Shown here in pieces: positions 8,324 through 11,286 of a stretch of 11,286 bases of DNA (its first letter is position 1; every line of letters starts with the position of its first letter). This stretch comes from Desulfobacterales bacterium. Its GTDB lineage: Bacteria; Desulfobacterota; Desulfobacteria; Desulfobacterales; JAUWMJ01. The stretch spans positions 1-11,286 of the forward strand of contig JAUWMJ010000050.1 of assembly GCA_030613225.1 (NCBI GenBank). The letters run 5' to 3'. The notes under the pieces are model-generated. The model made no database searches. It saw only the letters and a program-made list of their open reading frames with translations, and was not told the DNA's origin. The position numbers were made by a program, and so were the translations under genes.

Positions 8324-8871
8324 CAAACAGCCCTCCCCAGAATCTTCTCACCAATAGCATTTGCAAATCCATCAATTTCTTGAAGAAGGGACGTCTTTAC
8401 GTCCTCGGCATCTTTTGCGATTTTTACTTTGACTTCTCCGAGGTCAGCCTGGGCCTTCTTATTTATTTTTTCGATTATCTTTCCCTCTTCGTCGGCAGCA
8501 GCTGTGAGCAAAGCTTCCTTTTCCTTCAGACCATTTGCCCTTGCATCTTTGATGCCCGAAGCAAAAGCATCTTCTTTCTCTACGGCATCCCTGTCGAAAG
8601 CTTCGATTCCTTCTTCAAGACCGGTAATCTTTTCCTTTCTTTGAATCAATACGTTTCGAATCGGTTTGTACAGTATGATGTTTAAAATAAAGATAAGAAA
8701 AATAAAGTTGGCAACCTGTATAAGGAATGACCCGTCCGGTATTACGGTTATCGAACTTCCGGACTCTTCTCCTGAAGAACCCATGGCGATTGAGGCGGAA
8801 AACAGCACCCCCACTGCCAGGAAAAGCACGAAAACCACAAAACCTTTCCGGCTTAAACCAGAAGATTTCAT
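8323..8871 (-). CDS. atpF': ATP synthase F0 subunit b' (second b-type subunit)
   Basis: A 182-residue b-type protein just upstream of atpF and related to it in layout. It has a signal-like hydrophobic stretch (about 10-30, VVFVLFLAVGVLFSASIAMG) and a Ser/Gly/Glu linker. The membrane helix (about 48-68, FLIQVANFIFLIFILNIILY) is followed by KPIRNVLIQR, and a long charged helix runs to the end. Having two different b genes in tandem implies a b/b' heterodimeric peripheral stalk, as in cyanobacteria, alphaproteobacteria and many Desulfobacterota. Residues G and E in the dimer helix follow no strict motif, so subtype assignment rests on order (b' first). GGAGGGGG lies six bases before the ATG at 8869-8871. 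This is the first gene of the operon and follows a leader of about 100 nt. Confidence 0.92.
   Translation of the reverse strand: MKSSGLSRKGFVVFVLFLAVGVLFSASIAMGSSGEESGSSITVIPDGSFLIQVANFIFLIFILNIILYKPIRNVLIQRKEKITGLEEGIEAFDRDAVEKEDAFASGIKDARANGLKEKEALLTAAADEEGKIIEKINKKAQADLGEVKVKIAKDAEDVKTSLLQEIDGFANAIGEKILGRAV
8332..8337 (-). promoter_or_regulatory. Ribosome binding site deciding the atpF start
   Basis: GGGAGG on the minus strand lies eight bases before the ATG at 8321-8323, inside the last codons of atpF'. It favours this ATG over the adjacent TTG at 8324-8326. Confidence 0.6.
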
Positions 8872-8917
8872 TTATAGCCCCCTCCATCTGTGACAAAACT
8901 TGAAGTGTTAAGTGCAG

Positions 8918-8946
8918 AAAAATTGTAATATTATCAAATATTACAA
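8918..8946 (-). promoter_or_regulatory. Perfect AT-rich hairpin with T-run in the ATP operon leader
   Basis: TTGTAATATT (8923-8932) and AATATTACAA (8937-8946) are perfect 10-bp arms around four bases. On the minus strand they are followed immediately by five T (8918-8922). The hairpin lies downstream of the operon promoter (8980-9009) and upstream of atpF'. It could be a weak terminator for the bactofilin transcript, an attenuator of the ATP operon, or a dyad-symmetric protein binding site. Sequence alone does not separate these. Confidence 0.55.
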
Positions 8947-8979
8947 CTTGCTAAAATTTCGACTCCATCAACCCAGCGC

Positions 8980-9009
8980 TCTATAACATCAGATAAAATA
9001 AATTGTCAA
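8980..9009 (-). promoter_or_regulatory. Sigma-70-type promoter of the ATP synthase operon
   Basis: On the minus strand, TTGACA (9004-9009, full consensus) and TATAGA (8980-8985, four of six) are separated by 18 bp. They lie in the gap between the bactofilin stop and atpF'. Transcription would begin near 8973, giving a leader of about 100 nt that includes the hairpin at 8918-8946. Confidence 0.65.
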
Positions 9010-9024
9010 AGGTTTTTTAAATAT

Positions 9025-9453
9025 TTATTTTTCTTTTTGAGCTTCCGTTGCAACTGCTTCAATGGCAGGAGGCTTTTGAGGCATATCTTTCTTCTTTTTT
9101 GAAGGAATTGTCTGGTCTTTCATAATACAATTCCCATTGAAAATACCTCCTTCTTCAACAGTTATCACCGGGGCTTGAATATCGCCGACAACACGACCCG
9201 GGGGATAAATCTCAATCCTGTCCTGGGCATCTATTGTTCCGTGTACTTCACCCATGATTATGGCAACTCCCACAGTTATTTTCGCCTCAACCACAGCCTT
9301 CTCACCCACAATAACCGTACCGCCATTGCTTTTGATCTTTCCTTTTACATTCCCATCCAGCCTGATAGCACCACGGAATTCTACTGTTCCGTCAATACTT
9401 GCATCAGACCCCAGAAAAGTAGATATAGAATCGTGTTTCTTACCTTTCTTCAT
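9025..9453 (-). CDS. Bactofilin (polymer-forming cytoskeletal protein)
   Basis: A 142-residue protein with the bactofilin fold. The central region (about 15-115) consists of short repeating beta-strand turns with regularly spaced Gly and Val/Ile (FRGAIRLDGNVKGKI, GTVIVGEKAVVEAKI, GVAIIMGEVHGTI, RIEIYPPGRVVGDI, APVITVEEGGIFNG), as in a right-handed beta-helix. The ends are short, charged and disordered; the C-terminus is rich in Lys, Pro, Glu and Ala. There is no membrane segment. Bactofilins polymerise without nucleotide into filaments that place wall enzymes, shape cells or position chromosome-segregation proteins. AAGGAGG lies about 11 bases before the ATG at 9451-9453. Its place after mrdA-rodA suggests a role in wall growth or shape in this organism. 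That role is inferred from context. Confidence 0.92.
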   Translation of the reverse strand: MKKGKKHDSISTFLGSDASIDGTVEFRGAIRLDGNVKGKIKSNGGTVIVGEKAVVEAKITVGVAIIMGEVHGTIDAQDRIEIYPPGRVVGDIQAPVITVEEGGIFNGNCIMKDQTIPSKKKKDMPQKPPAIEAVATEAQKEK

Positions 9454-9543
9454 ATCTTAAATATCCTCCTTAATTATTTGTATTAATTTAGCTTATTAGA
9501 AAATATGCCCAGATAAGCATTCTGGTGATATAATCTGCGTCTT

Positions 9544-9580
9544 GTAAGCGTTCACAGGTGCTGCAGATGTGAACGCTTAC
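9544..9580 (-). other. Strong hairpin directly after rodA
   Basis: GTAAGCGTTCAC (9544-9555) and GTGAACGCTTAC (9569-9580) are perfectly complementary over 12 bp with a 13-base loop. The stem begins three bases after the rodA stop codon. Neither strand has a T-run after it, so it does not look like a standard rho-independent terminator. It could stabilise the rodA mRNA 3' end, pause polymerase, or bind a protein. Confidence 0.6.
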
Positions 9581-9583
9581 CAA

Positions 9584-10687
9584 TTATTCAAGCATGAACC
9601 GCCTCATACTCACATTCATTAATATCCCAACACAAACTATCGTAACAACAATAGATGAACCTCCATAGCTGATAAACGGCAAAGGCACACCAACGACCGG
9701 CAAAAGCCCCATTACCATCCCTATATTAATAACAACCTGCCAGAATATCATTGCTGATATGCCGACTGAAAGGATTGTGCCAAAAGGATCTCTACACCCG
9801 TAAGCTACATTTAATCCCTTCATGAGCAACATCAGGAAAAGAAAAATAAGCAATACTGAACCGGCAAACCCCCATTCTTCCGCCAGAACTGAAAAAATAA
9901 AATCCGTATGTTGTTCAGGAAGAAAAGACAGCGCATTTTGTGTTCCTTTTAAATATCCCCTGCCGGTGATCATACCAGAACCTATGGCAATTTTTGATTG
10001 AATTATATGGTAGCCTGCTCCAAGAGGATCCCGTTCAGGATTTATAAATGTTAATATACGCCTTTGCTGATATTCTTTTAAAAAAAACCATATAACAGGA
10101 AAAGTCGTCATACATGAAATAATGATATATATAAATGATCGCCTTGCAATCTTTACAAAAACAGTTATTGAAGCGGCAATCAGAAAAACCACAAGTGCTG
10201 TTCCCAGATCAGGCTGTCTTACGATCAAAACAAATGGAATTATGACCAGTATCGCAGGCTCAATAAGATTACGCAATGTAAATCCCCGCGTATATGCATG
10301 CTTTGAATAGTATCGAGCCAGAATAATTATTACTGCAATCTTTACCAGTTCGGATGGCTGAATCGACAAAGGGCCTATCATCAGCCATCTTTGTGATCCG
10401 CTGACATATTTTCCAAGAAATAAAACAGCAATTAAAAGTAAAATACAAACCGCATAAATCGTATACGCCCACCTGTCCAATAATTTATAATTGAATAAAA
10501 AGGAGAAAGCCATTAATATCAGTCCGGCACAAAACCATACCATTTGCTTGATATAAAATATTTTATCGAGCGTGGCTTCTCCGGCTGTTACTGCGCTGTA
10601 AAGCGTAATAAAACCCAGGCAACTGAGCAAGAGTACCAGTCCCAGTAAGCCCCAGTCAAAATATTGTATGAATCTTCTGTCAAACAT
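9584..10687 (-). CDS. rodA: Peptidoglycan glycosyltransferase RodA (SEDS family)
   Basis: A 367-residue protein with about ten membrane helices, the usual SEDS length. Signatures are RWLMIGPLSIQPSELVK (100-116), RQPDLGTALV (157-166), GSGMITGRGYLKGTQ (236-250), LPEQHTDFIFSVLAEEWGF (256-274) and PLPFISYGGSS (335-345). D262 in the QHTDF segment corresponds to the essential acidic residue of the RodA/FtsW active site. RodA polymerises lipid II into glycan strands in the inner membrane as part of the elongasome and works with PBP2, whose gene end lies just upstream. It resembles RodA rather than FtsW because of the PBP2 neighbour. The ATG at 10685-10687 has GGAGGAG 16 bases upstream, an unusually long spacing, but no closer in-frame start exists. 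The C-terminus (MRRFMLE) is normal. Confidence 0.95.
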   Translation of the reverse strand: MFDRRFIQYFDWGLLGLVLLLSCLGFITLYSAVTAGEATLDKIFYIKQMVWFCAGLILMAFSFLFNYKLLDRWAYTIYAVCILLLIAVLFLGKYVSGSQRWLMIGPLSIQPSELVKIAVIIILARYYSKHAYTRGFTLRNLIEPAILVIIPFVLIVRQPDLGTALVVFLIAASITVFVKIARRSFIYIIISCMTTFPVIWFFLKEYQQRRILTFINPERDPLGAGYHIIQSKIAIGSGMITGRGYLKGTQNALSFLPEQHTDFIFSVLAEEWGFAGSVLLIFLFLMLLMKGLNVAYGCRDPFGTILSVGISAMIFWQVVINIGMVMGLLPVVGVPLPFISYGGSSIVVTIVCVGILMNVSMRRFMLE

Positions 10688-11126
10688 TGTTGTTTTGTTT
10701 GTTCTCCTCCAGATTAGTTGATGGAAAGGGTTCGAGGATTCAAGGGGTCGAGTGTTTTTTTCTTTTTCAAGCGTAAACTGTATAACCGGTAACCGTGAAC
10801 GGCTATCTAATTCTTAAGCATTTCACTCGAACCCCTGATCCCTTGAATCCTTGAATCCTCATGGTCCTACCAACTCTTTTGGAGATGATCCTTTTTAAAA
10901 ACTACCCTTATTGTCTTAGGGTCGTGTGGTTAACCTCTGGTTTTAATTTTTGAGCTACAAGCTGCTTTTCTTACTTAGGCCTCGCAAGGGTTCGCACGAA
11001 AATAAATTCGCAATTTTAAGTGTTGAGGCGCCCGGCTGGCAAGGCGCGAAAGCGCAGGAATATCAAGCATATTCTGAGCTTTCGCAACACAGCCAGCCGG
11101 GATGCATCGGCGCTTAAAATGTGAAG
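10688..11126. other. Gap between mrdA and rodA filled with palindromes
   Basis: mrdA and rodA are normally nearly adjacent, but here 439 bp separate them. The gap holds element C (10716-10875) and most of element B (10972-11150). The roughly 95 bp between them carry only a small ACCCT/AGGGT hairpin (10904-10922) and an AGCTACAAGCT repeat near 10953. I see no coding frame and no convincing promoter. Whether rodA is still co-transcribed with mrdA is open. Confidence 0.6.
10716..10875. repeat. Palindromic intergenic element C
   Basis: The left arm GAGGATTCAAGGGGTCGAGTG (10734-10754) reappears inverted at 10824-10860 as CACTCGAACCCC...CTTGAATCCTC. The right copy is longer by a tandem TTGAATCC TTGAATCC unit and a GGGATCA-type insertion. 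AGTTG/CAACT (10716-10720 and 10871-10875) mark the outer edges. The centre is T-rich and includes ACCGGTAACCGTGAACGG near 10783-10802. No open frame fits a transposase. It looks like a MITE or REP-type repeat that has diverged between its arms, probably by slippage. Confidence 0.6.
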
Positions 11127-11150
11127 TTATTTTTGCGCGTGCCCTAAGTA
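10972..11150. repeat. Palindromic element B, overlapping the mrdA stop
   Basis: A roughly 179-bp imperfect palindrome built of nested arms: TACTTAGG/CCTAAGTA (10972-10979, 11143-11150), ATTTTAAG/CTTAAAAT (11013-11020, 11113-11120), CCCGGCTGG/CCAGCCGGG (11031-11039, 11093-11101), and an inner stem GCGAAAGCGCAGGAATAT (11046-11063) facing ATATTCTGAGCTTTCGC (11069-11085) with one bulge and one mismatch. The loop is CAAGC. It shares CAAGGCGC and a GCAAC(A/G)CAGC segment with element A. The right arm runs into mrdA and contains its stop codon. A mobile, non-autonomous origin is inferred. Confidence 0.7.
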
Positions 11151-11286
11151 GGTTTTTATCATTTCTCTTGCAACAGGAGCAGCAGTTCCGGAACCGTGCT
11201 CTCCATGTTCCACAATCACAGCAACAGCTATCTCAGGGTTTTCGGAAGGCGCATACGCTACAAACCATGCATGGGGTTTTAAATGA
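11127..11286 (-). CDS. mrdA: Penicillin-binding protein 2, C-terminal end
   Basis: Only the last 53 codons are in the window; the gene enters from the right edge. The translated end, KPHAWFVAYAPSENPEIAV followed by AVIVEHGEHGSGTAAPVARE, is the typical C-terminus of PBP2-type class B transpeptidases (the strand after the KTG motif, with the HAWF and HG..GG/SG..AAP signatures). PBP2 crosslinks peptidoglycan during elongation in the periplasm and activates RodA, which is encoded next. The final residues YLGHAQK and the TAA at 11127-11129 are encoded within palindromic element B. The catalytic Ser and KTG motifs lie outside the window. Confidence 0.92.
   Translation of the reverse strand, partial: HLKPHAWFVAYAPSENPEIAVAVIVEHGEHGSGTAAPVAREMIKTYLGHAQK

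Noticed and set aside
8923..8946. FNR/HcpR-type operator reading of the TTGTAA...TTACAA dyad
   Set aside because: The spacing between half-sites (12 bases) is far longer than the roughly 4-6 bases of CRP/FNR-family sites, and the adjoining T-run fits an RNA hairpin better.
10716..10875. GGTTCGA-type sequence suggesting a tRNA fragment
   Set aside because: No acceptor stem, D-arm or anticodon stem can be drawn; the palindromic repeat explains the motif.

Overview
The window reads as a chromosomal segment of an anaerobic, sulfate-reducer-like member of the Desulfobacterota, probably Desulfobacterales. This is inferred from the ATP synthase gene order, a paired b'/b stator, moderate-to-low GC content, and long palindromic repeats between genes. 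Every gene that can be supported lies on the minus strand, so the biological reading order runs from the right edge to the left edge.

Right end (about 9.0-11.29 kb): cell-shape genes. The window opens inside the 3' end of a class B transpeptidase, PBP2 (mrdA). A 439-bp gap follows, containing two large imperfect palindromes, and then rodA, the SEDS peptidoglycan polymerase that partners PBP2. A strong hairpin follows rodA, and then a bactofilin gene. One palindrome reaches into mrdA and supplies its last codons and stop.

Centre (about 2.65-9.01 kb): a seven-gene F-type ATP synthase operon, atpF'-atpF-atpH-atpA-atpG-atpD-atpC. It encodes the b', b, delta, alpha, gamma, beta and epsilon subunits. 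The F0 a and c genes are absent and must lie elsewhere. A good sigma-70-type promoter sits just upstream. Its leader contains a perfect AT-rich hairpin followed by five T. Genes at the 5' end of the operon are coupled by TGATG/TAATG overlaps. A perfect 13-bp stem terminator closes the operon.

Left part (about 0.88-2.62 kb): a GlmU-like nucleotidyltransferase of one domain only, then a coiled-coil ZapB-like protein and ZapA, both starting with TTG. Directly downstream of zapA is an unmistakable 6S RNA gene (ssrS). A near-consensus promoter overlapping the glmU-like stop codon probably drives zapB-zapA.

Left end (1-0.88 kb): the start of a SEC-C zinc-motif protein that runs off the window, followed by about 560 bp without genes. 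That stretch holds a nested palindromic repeat, a smaller hairpin and AT-rich DNA.

Taken together the window is core housekeeping: wall elongation (PBP2, RodA, bactofilin), energy conversion (F1 and stator), UDP-sugar supply, Z-ring assembly (ZapA/ZapB) and global RNA polymerase control (6S RNA). I see no defence system, phage, IS transposase gene or CRISPR array. The most unusual content is the family of palindromic repeats, the 6S RNA, the ATP operon leader and the single-domain GlmU.
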